Notes: generated by a model not told the origin, from the sequence alone. A DNA stretch of 26,474 bases from CAVPEV01 sp963703555 (GCA_963703555.1 CAVPEV010000054.1:1-26474); one strand, 5' to 3'; counted from the first letter of the stretch, positions 1 to 10,747 are shown. A program made the numbers and translations.

Positions 1-12
1 GGCCGGACGGCC

Positions 13-52
13 TAGACTCGGTCCTGCCGTGCGCGTCGGACGCGCGCACGGC
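13..52 (+). promoter_or_regulatory. Putative promoter -10 and 5' leader hairpin before the reductase gene
   Basis: TAGACT at 13-18 fits an actinobacterial -10 hexamer; its -35 would lie outside the window. From 26 to 52 there is a hairpin with a perfect 10-bp stem (GCCGTGCGCG at 26-35 pairing with 43-52) and a 7-nt loop. If transcription starts about 7 nt after the -10, the RNA would begin almost exactly with this hairpin, just ahead of the ribosome-binding site at 62-67. It could instead be the terminator of a gene to the left; the sequence alone cannot decide. Confidence 0.35.
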
Positions 53-77
53 CGACCTCGTGAGGAGCAGTCGACCT

Positions 78-1367
78 GTGGGAGCCACTCGCACGGACGA
101 CGCGGACGTCATCGTCGTCGGTGCCGGTCCCGCCGGGTCCAGCGCCGCATACCATTGCGCCCGCGCCGGGTTGAGCGTGCTGCTGCTGGAGAAGGCGTCC
201 TTCCCGCGGGACAAGGTGTGCGGGGACGGCCTGACGCCCCGCGCGGTCGCCGAGCTGATGGCCATGGACGTCCCGGTGGGCGAGCAGGACGGCTGGATGC
301 GCAACGTGGGCCTGCGGGTACTCGGCGGCGGCCACCGCCTGGAGCTGCCCTGGCCCGAGCTGTCCAGCTACCCCGCCTACGGGCTGGCCCGTACCCGACG
401 CAGCCTGGACCACCTGCTGGTGGAGCACGCCCAGGCGGCCGGCGCGGTGCTGCGGGAGCACACCACCGTGACGGGACCTGTGCGGGACGAGCGGACCGGG
501 CGGGTCGTCGGGGTGACGGCGCGGTCGTCCGGTGACTCGGCGGGAGGTGCCGGGGCCGCCTACCGCGCGCCCGTCGTGGTCGCCGCCGACGGTGTGTCCG
601 CGCGGCTGGCGACCGCCGTCGGCCGGGCCAAGCGGGACGACCGCCCGCTCGGGGTCGCGGTGCGGGCCTACTTCCGCACCCCGCATGACGACGACCCGTG
701 GATGGAGAGCCACCTGGAGCTGTGGGACGGCGAGCCGGGCCGGTCCGCCCTGATGCCCGGGTACGGCTGGATCTTCGCGCTGGGGGACGGCACCGCGAAC
801 GTCGGCCTGGGCAGCGTGTCCGCCACGGCCCGCGCGACGACGATCGACTACCGGAAGCTGTTCGCCACCTGGATGGCGCACGCGCCGGCCGGCTGGGACC
901 TCACCCCGGACACCCAGCTGAGCCCCGTCCGGGGTGCGGCGCTGCCGATGGGCTTCAACCGTGGACCGCTGGCCGCCGACGGCCTGCTGCTCGTCGGCGA
1001 CTCGGCAGGGATGGTCAGCCCGTTCAACGGCGAGGGCATCGCCTACGCGCTGCAGGCCGGCCGGGTCGCGGCGGAGGCGATCGCGCAGGCCGCGGGACGC
1101 GGGTCGGCCGCCGGGCGGGACCGCGCGCTGGCGGGCTACGCCGGACGGATGCGCGAGGACCTGGGCGGCTACTACACGTTGGGCCGGTTGTTCGTGCGCA
1201 TCATCGAGCACCCCCAGGTCATGCGGGTGTGCACGCGCTACGGTCTGCCCCGGCCCACTCTCATGCGGTTCGTGCACAAGCTGCTGGCGGACTGCTACGA
1301 GCCACGGGGTGGGGACCTGATGGACCGCGTCATCGCGGCGTTGACCCGGATCGTTCCTGCGGCATGA
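78..1367 (+). CDS. Geranylgeranyl reductase family FAD-dependent protein (probable menaquinone-side-chain reductase, MenJ-like)
   Basis: This is a flavoprotein of about 429 residues. The Rossmann FAD-binding motif GAGPAG lies at residues 15-20. It is followed by a family block around residues 50-60 (VCGDGLTPR), and a second FAD-contacting block, GDSAGMVSPFNGEG, starts near residue 307. The family saturates isoprenoid double bonds; in mycobacteria the member MenJ reduces one double bond of the menaquinone tail. The position directly before complex I genes and near a polyprenyl diphosphate synthase supports that role here, but the substrate is inferred. I chose GTG at 78 because GAGGAG at 62-67 sits 10 nt upstream; an in-frame GTG at 60 has no ribosome-binding site. 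Plant-type chlorophyll or archaeal lipid roles are unlikely in this setting. Confidence 0.88.
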   Translation: MGATRTDDADVIVVGAGPAGSSAAYHCARAGLSVLLLEKASFPRDKVCGDGLTPRAVAELMAMDVPVGEQDGWMRNVGLRVLGGGHRLELPWPELSSYPAYGLARTRRSLDHLLVEHAQAAGAVLREHTTVTGPVRDERTGRVVGVTARSSGDSAGGAGAAYRAPVVVAADGVSARLATAVGRAKRDDRPLGVAVRAYFRTPHDDDPWMESHLELWDGEPGRSALMPGYGWIFALGDGTANVGLGSVSATARATTIDYRKLFATWMAHAPAGWDLTPDTQLSPVRGAALPMGFNRGPLAADGLLLVGDSAGMVSPFNGEGIAYALQAGRVAAEAIAQAAGRGSAAGRDRALAGYAGRMREDLGGYYTLGRLFVRIIEHPQVMRVCTRYGLPRPTLMRFVHKLLADCYEPRGGDLMDRVIAALTRIVPAA

Positions 1368-1411
1368 GCAGGCGAGACGTGCTCGCGGGCGGTGGCACCG
1401 GCGCGCCCGCC

Positions 1412-1459
1412 CGGACCTTGCCGCAGGTGTGCGGACCTTCGTCCCCGGCGTGGCATAGT
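1412..1459 (+). promoter_or_regulatory. Candidate promoter/operator region of the nuo operon
   Basis: The 163-bp gap before nuoA is the only real spacer ahead of the 14-gene operon. It holds a direct repeat CGGACCTT at 1412-1419 and 1432-1439, exactly 20 bp apart. Between them is an inverted repeat, CCGCA-GGTG-TGCGG, at 1421-1434. CATAGT at 1454-1459 is a possible -10 element; no good -35 is seen at 17-18 bp. The nuoA ribosome-binding site GAGGAG is at 1516-1521. No Rex-type operator was found. The function of the repeats is a guess. Confidence 0.3.
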
Positions 1460-1530
1460 CGTGCCGAGCATCCCGGGCGCGCAGCGTCGTCCGGCGTGCG
1501 CACTCCGTCCCTGACGAGGAGAGCAGACAG

Positions 1531-1899
1531 ATGAGCAACCCCTACGTCCCGCTCCTGGTCATGATGGGCGTCGCGGGCCTCCTCACCCTCGGCGGCGTCG
1601 GGGCCAGCGCGATCATCGGGCCGAAGCACTACAACCGGGCCAAGCTCGAGGGCTACGAGTGCGGCATCCAGCCGACCCCGCGGGCGATGGAGGGGGGCCG
1701 GTTCCCGGTGAAGTACTACCTCATCGCCATGACGTTCATCGTCTTCGACATCGAGGTGGTGTTCCTGTACCCGTGGGCGGTGGACTTCGCCACGCTGGGC
1801 GCCTTCGGGCTGGTGGCGATGCTGGGGTTCCTCGCCCTCATCACGGTGCCGTTCGTGTACGAGTGGCGCCGCGGCGGATTCGAGTGGGACGAGGTCTGA
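1531..1899 (+). CDS. nuoA: NADH-quinone oxidoreductase subunit A
   Basis: This is a 122-residue membrane subunit of complex I with three predicted transmembrane helices (about residues 5-29, 64-86 and 93-113). The conserved loop between helices 1 and 2 includes YECGIQPTPRA, and the following helix has the family motif FDIEVVFLYPWAV. NuoA helps seal the quinone-binding pocket together with NuoH. The length is normal. The ATG start has GAGGAG at 1516-1521, 9 nt upstream. It is the first gene of the nuo operon; nuoB begins one base after its stop. Confidence 0.97.
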   Translation: MSNPYVPLLVMMGVAGLLTLGGVGASAIIGPKHYNRAKLEGYECGIQPTPRAMEGGRFPVKYYLIAMTFIVFDIEVVFLYPWAVDFATLGAFGLVAMLGFLALITVPFVYEWRRGGFEWDEV

Positions 1900-1900
1900 C

Positions 1901-2455
1901 ATGGGGATCGAGGAGTCGGCGCCGTCCGGGTTCCTGCTGACGACGATCGAGAAGATCGTCGGGCAGGCCCGGGCCGCGTCGCTGTGGCCGGTGACGTTCG
2001 GCCTGGCCTGCTGCGCGATCGAGATGATGACCACGGGGGGCCCGCGGTTCGACATCTCCCGGTTCGGCATGGAGGTGTTCCGCGCCTCCCCGCGCCAAGC
2101 GGACCTGATGATCGTCGCCGGCCGGGTGAGCCAGAAGATGGCCCCCGTGGTGCGGCAGGTCTACGACCAGATGCCCGAGCCCAAGTGGGTGATCTCCATG
2201 GGCGTGTGCGCCAGCTCCGGCGGGATGTTCAACAACTACGCCGTGGTGCAGGGCGTCGACCACGTCGTCCCCGTGGACATCTACCTGCCGGGCTGCCCGC
2301 CGCGCCCGGAGATGCTGCTCAACGCGATCCTCATGCTGCACGAGCAGATCAAGAAGACCCCGCTCGGCGCCGACCGGCGGGCTGCCGCCGAGGCCGCCGA
2401 GGCCGCTGCGCTGGCGGTCACGCCCACCTCGCACATGACGGGCCTGCTGCGATGA
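1901..2455 (+). CDS. nuoB: NADH-quinone oxidoreductase subunit B
   Basis: This is the 184-residue peripheral-arm subunit that carries the terminal [4Fe-4S] cluster N2, the direct donor to quinone. The four ligands are visible: Cys37 and Cys38 (the unusual adjacent pair in GLACCAIEM), Cys103 and Cys132 (LPGCPPRPE). The C-terminal tail after about residue 155 is Ala-rich and variable. The ATG lies one base after the nuoA stop; the TGA overlaps the nuoC start as ATGA. Confidence 0.97.
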   Translation: MGIEESAPSGFLLTTIEKIVGQARAASLWPVTFGLACCAIEMMTTGGPRFDISRFGMEVFRASPRQADLMIVAGRVSQKMAPVVRQVYDQMPEPKWVISMGVCASSGGMFNNYAVVQGVDHVVPVDIYLPGCPPRPEMLLNAILMLHEQIKKTPLGADRRAAAEAAEAAALAVTPTSHMTGLLR

Positions 2456-3261
2456 CCGAGCCGACGCCGGAGCAGGCCGACGCGGCGGCGGCCGCGAAGC
2501 CGGGCGAGACCGGCACGGCCGCCGAGCGGGCGGCACAGCCCGCGACGGCGGCTGCGCTCGAGGCCGGCGGACAGAACGTCCCGGCCGGGCGTGTGCTGCC
2601 GCTCGAGGTCGTCGACGTGCGGCACGGGCTGTTCGGCGTGGAGGGCTCCGGGGACACCTCCGGGTACGGCGGCCTCGTGGTGCCGGTCGCGCTGCCGGGT
2701 GCCTCCGCCCGGCCGTACGGCGGCTGGTTCGACGAGATCGTCGACGTCCTCGCCGAGCTGCTGGACGCGTCCGGGACGGGGTTCACCAGGGCTGTCGAGT
2801 ACGTCACGGTGGACCGCGGGGAGCTCACCCTGCACGTCGCCCGCGAGCACGTCGTCGAGGTGTGCCGGCACCTGCGCGACGACCCCGACCTGCGCTTCGA
2901 GCTGAGCATGGGCGTCTCGGGCGTGCACTTCCCGCACGACGTCGGCCGGGAGCTGCACGCCGTCTACCACCTCGTATCGGTGACGCACAACCACACGCTG
3001 CGGCTGGAGGTGACCGCCCCGGAGGGCGACCCGACCATCCCCACCACGGTGGACGTGTACCCCACCAACGACTGGCACGAGCGGGAGACCTTCGACTTCT
3101 TCGGCATCGTGTTCACCGGCCGCACGGACCTGGCCCGGATCGAGATGCCCGACGACTGGCCCGGTCACCCCCAGCGCAAGGACTACCCGCTCGGCGGCAT
3201 CCCGGTGGAGTACAAGGGAGCCACCGTGCCCCCTCCCGATGACCGGAGGACGTACCACTGA
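2452..3261 (+). CDS. nuoC: NADH-quinone oxidoreductase subunit C
   Basis: This is the 269-residue hydrophilic connecting subunit (30-kDa type), which packs against NuoD. The signature region near residues 195-225 reads TNDWHERETFDFFGIVF and leads to the conserved DDWPGHPQRKDYPLGGIPVEY. The first 45 or so residues are an Ala/Glu/Thr-rich low-complexity extension, not part of the conserved fold. The start is the ATG that overlaps the nuoB stop (ATGA). NuoC is a separate gene here, not fused to NuoD as in E. coli. Its TGA shares one base with the nuoD ATG. Confidence 0.96.
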   Translation: MTEPTPEQADAAAAAKPGETGTAAERAAQPATAAALEAGGQNVPAGRVLPLEVVDVRHGLFGVEGSGDTSGYGGLVVPVALPGASARPYGGWFDEIVDVLAELLDASGTGFTRAVEYVTVDRGELTLHVAREHVVEVCRHLRDDPDLRFELSMGVSGVHFPHDVGRELHAVYHLVSVTHNHTLRLEVTAPEGDPTIPTTVDVYPTNDWHERETFDFFGIVFTGRTDLARIEMPDDWPGHPQRKDYPLGGIPVEYKGATVPPPDDRRTYH

Positions 3262-4613
3262 TGAGCACGCAGACGAACGCGCCGCGCGCGACCGGCTCGT
3301 TGCACGACGACGCCACCGCGGGCCTGCACTCGTACGAGGCCGAGGGCGGCGACTGGTCGCAGATCGCCGAGGAGGCCGCGCGGATCGGTGAGCAACGCAT
3401 CGTCGTCAACATGGGTCCCCAGCACCCGTCGACGCACGGTGTGCTGCGGCTCATGCTCGAGATCGACGGCGAGACGGTCACCGAGGCGCGGGCCGGTGTG
3501 GGCTACCTGCACACCGGCATCGAGAAGAACATGGAGTACCGCACCTGGACGCAGGGCGTGACGTACTGCACGCGGATGGACTACCTCGCGCCGCTGTTCT
3601 CGGAGGCCGCCTACTGCCTCGCCGTGGAGAAGCTCCTCGGCGTCACCGCGGACGTGCCCGAGCGGGCGTCCCTGATCCGGGTGCTGGTGATGGAGCTCAA
3701 CCGGATCGGCTCGCACATGGTGGCCCTGGCCACCGGCGGCAACGAGCTCGGCGCGACGACCGTGATGACGCTGGGCTTCCAGGGCCGCGAGGAGCTCCTC
3801 GACATCCTGGAGATGATCACCGGGCTGCGGATGAACCACGGGTACGTCCGCCCCGGCGGCGTGGCCCAGGACATCCCGGCCGGCACGACCCAGGCGGCAC
3901 GGGCCGCGCTGACCAGGTCCGAGAAGTACCTCGTCGAGCTCGAGAAGATCATGCTCGGCAACCCCATCCTGAAGCTGCGGATGCAGGGCGTCGGTCACCT
4001 CAACCTGGCCTCGTGCATGGCGCTGGGCATGACCGGCCCGGTGCTCCGGTCGGCCGGGCTGCCCTACGACGTGCGCAAGACGCAGCCGTACTGCGGTTAC
4101 GAGACCTACGACTTCGACATCCCCACCGCCGACACGTCCGACGCCTGGGGTCGGCTGGTCGTCCGGTTCGAGGAGTGCCATCAGTCGGCGCGGATCATCC
4201 GGCAGGTGCTCGATCGCCTCGATGCGACGCCCGGCCCGGTCATGGTCGCGGACAAGAAGATCGCCTGGCCGGCGCAGCTGGCCATCGGGTCGGACGGTCA
4301 GGGCAACTCGCTGGCCCACATCCGCGAGATCATGGGCACCTCCATGGAGGCCCTGATCCATCACTTCAAGCTCGTCACCGAGGGTTTCCGCGTGCCGGCC
4401 GGCCAGGTCTGGCAGGAGGTGGAGGCCCCCCGCGGGGTGCTCGGGGTGCATGTCGTGTCCGACGGGGGGACGCGCCCGTACCGGGCGCACTTCCGGGACC
4501 CGTCGTTCAACAACCTGCAGGCCATGTCCATGATGTGTGAGGGCGGCCAGATCGCCGACGTGGTGGTCGCCATCGCGTCGCTGGACCCGGTGCTCGGAGG
4601 GGTGGACCGCTGA
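3261..4613 (+). CDS. nuoD: NADH-quinone oxidoreductase subunit D
   Basis: This is the 450-residue 49-kDa-type subunit, related to [NiFe]-hydrogenase large subunits, which forms most of the ubi/menaquinone headgroup pocket with NuoB. The block MGPQHPSTHGVLR places the quinone-binding histidine at His59. The second headgroup ligand, Tyr108, follows in RMDYLAPLF, with the same 49-residue spacing as His59/Tyr108 of the bovine protein. The C-terminus has the conserved PYRAHFRDPSFNNLQA. Residues 1-45 are a variable leader. Its ATG overlaps the nuoC stop by one base, and its stop overlaps the nuoE start the same way. Confidence 0.97.
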   Translation: MSTQTNAPRATGSLHDDATAGLHSYEAEGGDWSQIAEEAARIGEQRIVVNMGPQHPSTHGVLRLMLEIDGETVTEARAGVGYLHTGIEKNMEYRTWTQGVTYCTRMDYLAPLFSEAAYCLAVEKLLGVTADVPERASLIRVLVMELNRIGSHMVALATGGNELGATTVMTLGFQGREELLDILEMITGLRMNHGYVRPGGVAQDIPAGTTQAARAALTRSEKYLVELEKIMLGNPILKLRMQGVGHLNLASCMALGMTGPVLRSAGLPYDVRKTQPYCGYETYDFDIPTADTSDAWGRLVVRFEECHQSARIIRQVLDRLDATPGPVMVADKKIAWPAQLAIGSDGQGNSLAHIREIMGTSMEALIHHFKLVTEGFRVPAGQVWQEVEAPRGVLGVHVVSDGGTRPYRAHFRDPSFNNLQAMSMMCEGGQIADVVVAIASLDPVLGGVDR

Positions 4614-5550
4614 TGTCGGTGGAGGAGAGCGGGCGCGCCACGGCACGTCCGGGATACGACGAGCAGACCCTCGCGGGTCTGCAGGCCGATGCGGCGCAGG
4701 TGGTCGCGCGGTACCCGGACCCGCGGTCCGCGCTGCTGCCGCTGCTGCACCTGGTGCAGAGCGTCGACGGGTACGTCAGCCCCGCCGGCATCGGGTTCTG
4801 CGCGCGGACGCTGGACCTCTCGGTGGCGCAGGTGTCCGCGGTGGCGACGTTCTACACCCAGTTCAAACGGCGTCCCAACGGTCGCTACACGGTGGGCGTG
4901 TGCACCAACCCGCTGTGCGGCGTGATGGGCGGTGACGCGATCTGGGAGGAGCTCACCGACCACCTGGGCATCGGCCACGACGAGACCACGGCGGACGGCG
5001 CCATCACGCTGGAGCAGATCGAGTGCAACGCCGCCTGCGACTACGCGCCGGTCATGATGGTCAACTGGGAGTTCTTCGACCAGCAGACGCCGGCGTCCGC
5101 GGTGGACGTCGTCGATCGGCTGCTGCGCGGGGAACCGGTCGCACCGACTCGCGGCGCGGACCGGGTGGCCACGTTCACGCAGATGTCCCGGGTGCTCGCC
5201 GGCTTCCCGGACGGGCACGCCGACGAGGGGACGACGGCGGGCGAGCCGACGCTGCGGGGGCTGCGGCTGGCGCACGACCGGGGCTGGACAGCGCCCGCCG
5301 CCGACGCGGCCGCGAACACCGACGAGGCCACGGCCGGCACCGAGGGCACGGCCAGCACCGAGGCCACGGCCAGCACTGCCCAGCCTGCCGCGGGTGCGGC
5401 CGGCGACTCCGTGCCCGCGGTGGGCGGCCCGCAGTCCTCCGCCGAGCGCACCGCGCAGACACCTGCCGACGTCTCGCCGAAGGATGAGCAGCGCAAGCAG
5501 ACCGGGGACCGGGCGCGCGAGCACGACACGACGAAGCCGCAGGAGGCGTG

Positions 5551-5551
<1 letters not shown>
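4613..5551 (+). CDS. nuoE: NADH-quinone oxidoreductase subunit E with long repetitive C-terminal tail
   Basis: This is the 24-kDa-type thioredoxin-fold subunit that carries the [2Fe-2S] cluster N1a. The ligands are Cys97 and Cys102 (VCTNPLC), then Cys138 and Cys142 (ECNAAC). The conserved domain ends near residue 200, where most NuoE proteins end. Here the protein runs to 312 residues with an acidic, Ala/Thr/Glu-rich tail containing a small tandem repeat, ending in a charged Lys/Arg/Asp/Glu stretch. The tail is probably disordered; no known domain is recognised in it. The gene overlaps both neighbours by one base. The core assignment is certain; the purpose of the tail is unknown. Confidence 0.96.
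5324..5377 (+). repeat. Three tandem 18-bp repeats in the nuoE tail
   Basis: Three adjacent copies of an 18-bp unit lie at 5324-5341, 5342-5359 and 5360-5377; the first reads GAGGCCACGGCCGGCACC and the others differ by one to three bases. They keep the reading frame and encode EATAGT, EGTAST and EATAST. A unit divisible by three allows copy-number change without breaking nuoE. Confidence 0.85.
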
Positions 5552-6890
<1,339 letters not shown>

Positions 6891-6894
<4 letters not shown>

Positions 6895-9443
6895 CCGTCA
6901 CGGCACAGACCCCAGGCACGGGCACCCAGCCGGCGCCGGTGGACACGGTGACGTTCACCATCGACGGCATCGAGACGACGGTGCCCAAGGGCACCCTGGT
7001 CATCCGCGCGGCCGAGCAGGTGGGCATCCAGGTCCCGCGGTTCTGCGACCACCCGCTGCTGGCCCCGGTGGGCGCGTGCCGGCAGTGCCTCGTCGAGGTC
7101 TGGGCTCCCGGCCGGGACGGCGCGCTGTCGAAGATGCCCAAGCCGCAGACGTCCTGCACGCTGCAGGCGACGCCCGGCATGCAGGTGCACACCCAGCACA
7201 CCTCGCCGGAGGCGGCGAAGGCACAGGCCGGGACCCTGGAGTTCCTGCTCATCAACCACCCGCTCGACTGCCCGGTGTGCGACAAGGGCGGTGAGTGCCC
7301 GCTGCAGAACCAGACCATGAGCAACGCCCGCCCGACGAGCCGGTTCGTGGACGTCAAGCGCACGTTCGCCAAGCCGATCGCGGTGAGCACGCAGATCCTG
7401 CTGGACCGGGAGCGGTGCGTGCTGTGCCAGCGGTGCACCCGGTTCTCCCTGGAGATCGCCGGGGACCCGTTCATCGACCTGCAGCAGCGCGGTTCGGCTC
7501 AGCAGATCGGGCGGTTCGACCCGAGCGTGCTCGGTGTCGCCACCGGCCAGGGCGGCTCGTCCGAGCTGCCGGTCGGCCCCGCCGAGCTGGACGCCTCCGG
7601 CGGGCCCTTCACGTCCTACTTCTCCGGCAACACCGTGCAGATCTGCCCGGTGGGGGCGTTGACCTCGGCCGCGTACCGGTTCCGCGCCCGCCCGTTCGAC
7701 CTGGTGTCCACCCCGGGCGTGTCGGAGCACGACTCCAACGGCTCGGCGATCCGCATCGACGTGCGGCGCGGCACGGTGCTGCGCCGCCTGGCCGGGGAGG
7801 ATGCCGCGGTCAACGAGGAGTGGATCAGCGACAAGGACCGGTTCGCGTTCACCTGGCAGTCGGCGGCCGACCGGCTGCGCACCCCGCTGGTCCGCGAGGC
7901 CGGTGCGCTGCGCCCGGCGAGCTGGGTCGAGGCGCTCGAGGTGGCGGCAGCCGGCCTGACGGCTGCGCGGGCCGCCGGCGGGGTCGGCGTGCTTCCCGGC
8001 GGTCGGCTCACCCTCGAGGACGCCTACGGCTATGCCAAGTTCGCCCGCGTCGCGCTCGGCACGAACGACGTGGACATGCGCGCGCGGGCGCACTCCGCCG
8101 AGGAGCAGGCATTCCTCGGGCACGCGGTCGCCGGCCGTCGGCTCGCCGTGACGTTCGCCGACCTGGAACGAGCCCCGCAGGTGCTGCTCGTGGGGCTGGA
8201 GGCGGAGGAGGAGACCGGGATCGTCTTCCTCCGGCTGCGCAAGGGCGTCCTGGCCGGTGCGGTACGGGTGGCGTCGGTGGCGCCGTTCGCCACCCGCGGG
8301 CTGGACCGGTTGGCCGGCACCCTGCTGCCGGCCGCACCCGGCACGGAGCCGGAGGTCCTGGACGCGATCGCGGCGGACTCGTCGGAGCCCGCGCTGGCCG
8401 AGCTGGCCGCACGGCTGGCCGGCCCGGGCGCCGTGGTGCTGGTCGGTGAGCGGCTGGCCGAGGTGCCCGGTGGGTACTCCGCGGCGCTGCGGCTGGCGGA
8501 GCGCACCGGTGCCCGGCTGGCCTGGGTGCCGCGCCGGGCCGGTGAGCGTGGTGGGGTGGAGGCGGGCGCACTGCCCGCCCTGCTGCCGGGTGGACGTCCG
8601 GTGGCGGACGCCGCCGCTCGCGTCGACGTCGCCGCGGCGTGGGGTGTCGAGCAGCTGCCCGCGCAGCCGGGCCGCTCGGCGGACGAGATCCTGGCGGCTG
8701 CCCGGTCCGGAGCGCTGGGTGGCCTCGTCGTCGGCGGTGTCGACCTGCGTGACCTGTCCGACCCGGCCGGCGCCCGCGCGGCGCTCGACGCCGTCGGGTT
8801 CCTCGTGGCGCTCGAGGTCCGGGCCTCTGAGGTGACGGACCGGGCGGACGTCGTGCTGCCGGTCGCGCCGCCGATGGAGAAGGCAGGCACCTTCCTCACC
8901 TGGGAAGGTCGGCCACGGCCGTTCCCCCAGGCGCTCACCACCACCGCGCTGTCCGACCACCGCGTGCTGGACCGCCTGGCCGACGCCCTCGGCGTGCCGC
9001 TGGGCCTGGGGTCGGGCGACGCCGTGCTCGCCGAGCTCGCCGAGCTCGGCGCCTGGGACGGCGCGCGGCTGGCCGCCCCGGACGCCTCGGCGACCGAGCC
9101 GGCGCCGGTGGCGCCCGGCCATGCGGTGCTCGCCGGCTGGCACCTGCAGCTGGACGCCGGTCGCCTGCAGGACGGTGAGCCGTTCCTGGCGGGGACGGCG
9201 CACCGGCCCGTGGCCCGCGTCTCGGCCGCCACGGCAGCCGCGGTCGGGGTGACCGACGGCGGTCTGCTCGAGGTCGCCACCGCGGTGGGCCGGATACGGC
9301 TGCCCGTGGTGGTCACGGCCATGCCCGACCACGTGGTGTGGTTGCCGCTGGCCTCGCCCGGCTCCCTCGTGCACGAGGCCCTCGGGGTCGGTGCCGGAGC
9401 CGTGGTCGCCCTGTCCGTCGCCGGTGCTGCCGAGGAGTCATGA
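6891..9443 (+). CDS. nuoG: NADH-quinone oxidoreductase subunit G (lacks cluster N7 ligands)
   Basis: This is the 850-residue 75-kDa-type subunit. The N-terminal ferredoxin-like domain holds [2Fe-2S] N1b (Cys52, Cys63, Cys66, Cys89). Next come the His/Cys-ligated N5 (His123, Cys127, Cys130, Cys136) and N4 (Cys176, Cys179, Cys182, Cys252). The remainder is a degenerate molybdopterin-oxidoreductase domain. In bacteria such as E. coli and Thermus, its start carries the off-pathway cluster N7 with spacing C-x2-C-x3-C-x27-C. Here the equivalent positions are Ser278, Asp281, Ser285 and Ser313, so N7 cannot form in the usual way. The main electron path (N1b, N4, N5) is intact, so the enzyme should still work. 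The ATG overlaps the nuoF stop. Confidence 0.97.
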
Positions 9444-10747
9444 CCATGCTGGCCCAGCTTCCCGCGGCGGTCGAGCCGGTCGCCGACTTCAGCAACGACA
9501 ACGGCTGGATCTGGCTGCTCAAGGCCGTGGGCATCGTGGTGTTCCTGCTGCTCAGCGTGCTGTTCGCGCTGTGGTTCGAGCGCCGCGTGCTGGGGCGCAT
9601 GCAGGTCCGCCGCGGCCCCAACGTGCACGGACCGTTCGGCCTGTTCCAATCGCTGGCCGACGCGCTGAAGCTGATCCTCAAGGAGGACCTCACCGTCAAG
9701 GCGGCGGAGAAGCTCGTCTACCTCGTCGCCCCGATGATCTCGGTGTTCTTCGCGCTGCTGCCCTACGCGGTGATCCCGTTCGGGCCCGAGGTCTCGATGT
9801 TCGGCGTGCGCACACCGTTGCAGCTGACGGACTTCCCGGTGGCGGTGCTGTACATCCTGGCCTGCACGTCGGTCGGCGTGTACGGGATCGTGCTCGGTGG
9901 CTGGTCGTCGAACTCGCCCTACCCGCTGCTCGGCGGGGTGCGGTCGACGGCACAGGTGATCTCCTACGAACTGTCCATGGGGCTGTCGCTGGTCAGCGTG
10001 TTCATCATGTCCGGGTCGATGTCGACGTCGACCATCGTGGATGCACAGACCCGGATCTGGTGGTTCCTGCCGCTGCTGCCGGCCTTCCTCATCTACGTCG
10101 TCTCGATGGTGGGGGAGACCAACCGGCTGCCGTTCGACCTGCCCGAGGCCGAGGGGGAGCTGGTCGGCGGGTACTCCACCGAGTACTCGTCGATGAAGTT
10201 CGCCTGGTTCTACCTGGCCGAGTACATCAACATGCTCAACGTGTCCGCGGTCGCCACCACGCTGTTCCTCGGCGGGTGGCGGGCGCCGTGGCCGCTGTCC
10301 ACGATCGGCGCCGGGGTGCTCAACACCGGCTGGTGGCCGCTGCTGTGGTTCATCGTCAAGGTCTGGCTGGTCATGTTCTTCTTCGTCTGGGTGCGCGGCA
10401 CGCTGGTGCGCTTCCGGTACGACCAGTTCATGAAGCTCGGCTGGAAGGTGCTCATCCCGTCCGCGCTGGTCTGGCTGACCTGCGTGGCGCTGGTCCAGGG
10501 CGTCCGGCAGTTCTCCGACACGAACCTGTCCTCGGTGGTCGGGGTGATCGGCGGGATCGTGGTGGTGGCGCTGGTCATCTCGTTCCTCGTCCCGGAGAAG
10601 CCGTCACCCGCCGCGCCGACCCCGCCCGAGCCGGGTCAGTTCGACCCGTTCGCGGACGGGTATCCCGTGCCACCGCTGCCGGGGCAGGTCCTGCCACCGT
10701 CGCCGCGACGTGGACGCACCGAGGAGGAGGTCACCACTCATGGCTGA
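9440..10747 (+). CDS. nuoH: NADH-quinone oxidoreductase subunit H
   Basis: This is the membrane subunit (ND1 type, about 435 residues, eight or more helices) that joins the two arms and forms the entrance of the quinone channel. Conserved pieces are GPNVHGPFGLFQSLADALKLILKE in the first loop and FDLPEAEGELVGGYSTEYSS in a cytoplasmic loop rich in acidic residues. After the last helix (about residue 385) there is a Pro-rich hydrophilic tail of about 45 residues, longer than in E. coli. ATG 9440 overlaps the nuoG stop (ATGA). A second in-frame ATG at 9446 is 8 nt from GAGGAG (9432-9437) and may be the true start. The gene overlaps nuoI by 8 bases. Confidence 0.96.
   Translation: MTMLAQLPAAVEPVADFSNDNGWIWLLKAVGIVVFLLLSVLFALWFERRVLGRMQVRRGPNVHGPFGLFQSLADALKLILKEDLTVKAAEKLVYLVAPMISVFFALLPYAVIPFGPEVSMFGVRTPLQLTDFPVAVLYILACTSVGVYGIVLGGWSSNSPYPLLGGVRSTAQVISYELSMGLSLVSVFIMSGSMSTSTIVDAQTRIWWFLPLLPAFLIYVVSMVGETNRLPFDLPEAEGELVGGYSTEYSSMKFAWFYLAEYINMLNVSAVATTLFLGGWRAPWPLSTIGAGVLNTGWWPLLWFIVKVWLVMFFFVWVRGTLVRFRYDQFMKLGWKVLIPSALVWLTCVALVQGVRQFSDTNLSSVVGVIGGIVVVALVISFLVPEKPSPAAPTPPEPGQFDPFADGYPVPPLPGQVLPPSPRRGRTEEEVTTHG

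Noticed and set aside
1368..1530. Rex-type redox operator before nuoA
   Set aside because: Nothing resembling TTGTGA-N-TCACAA was found in the spacer.
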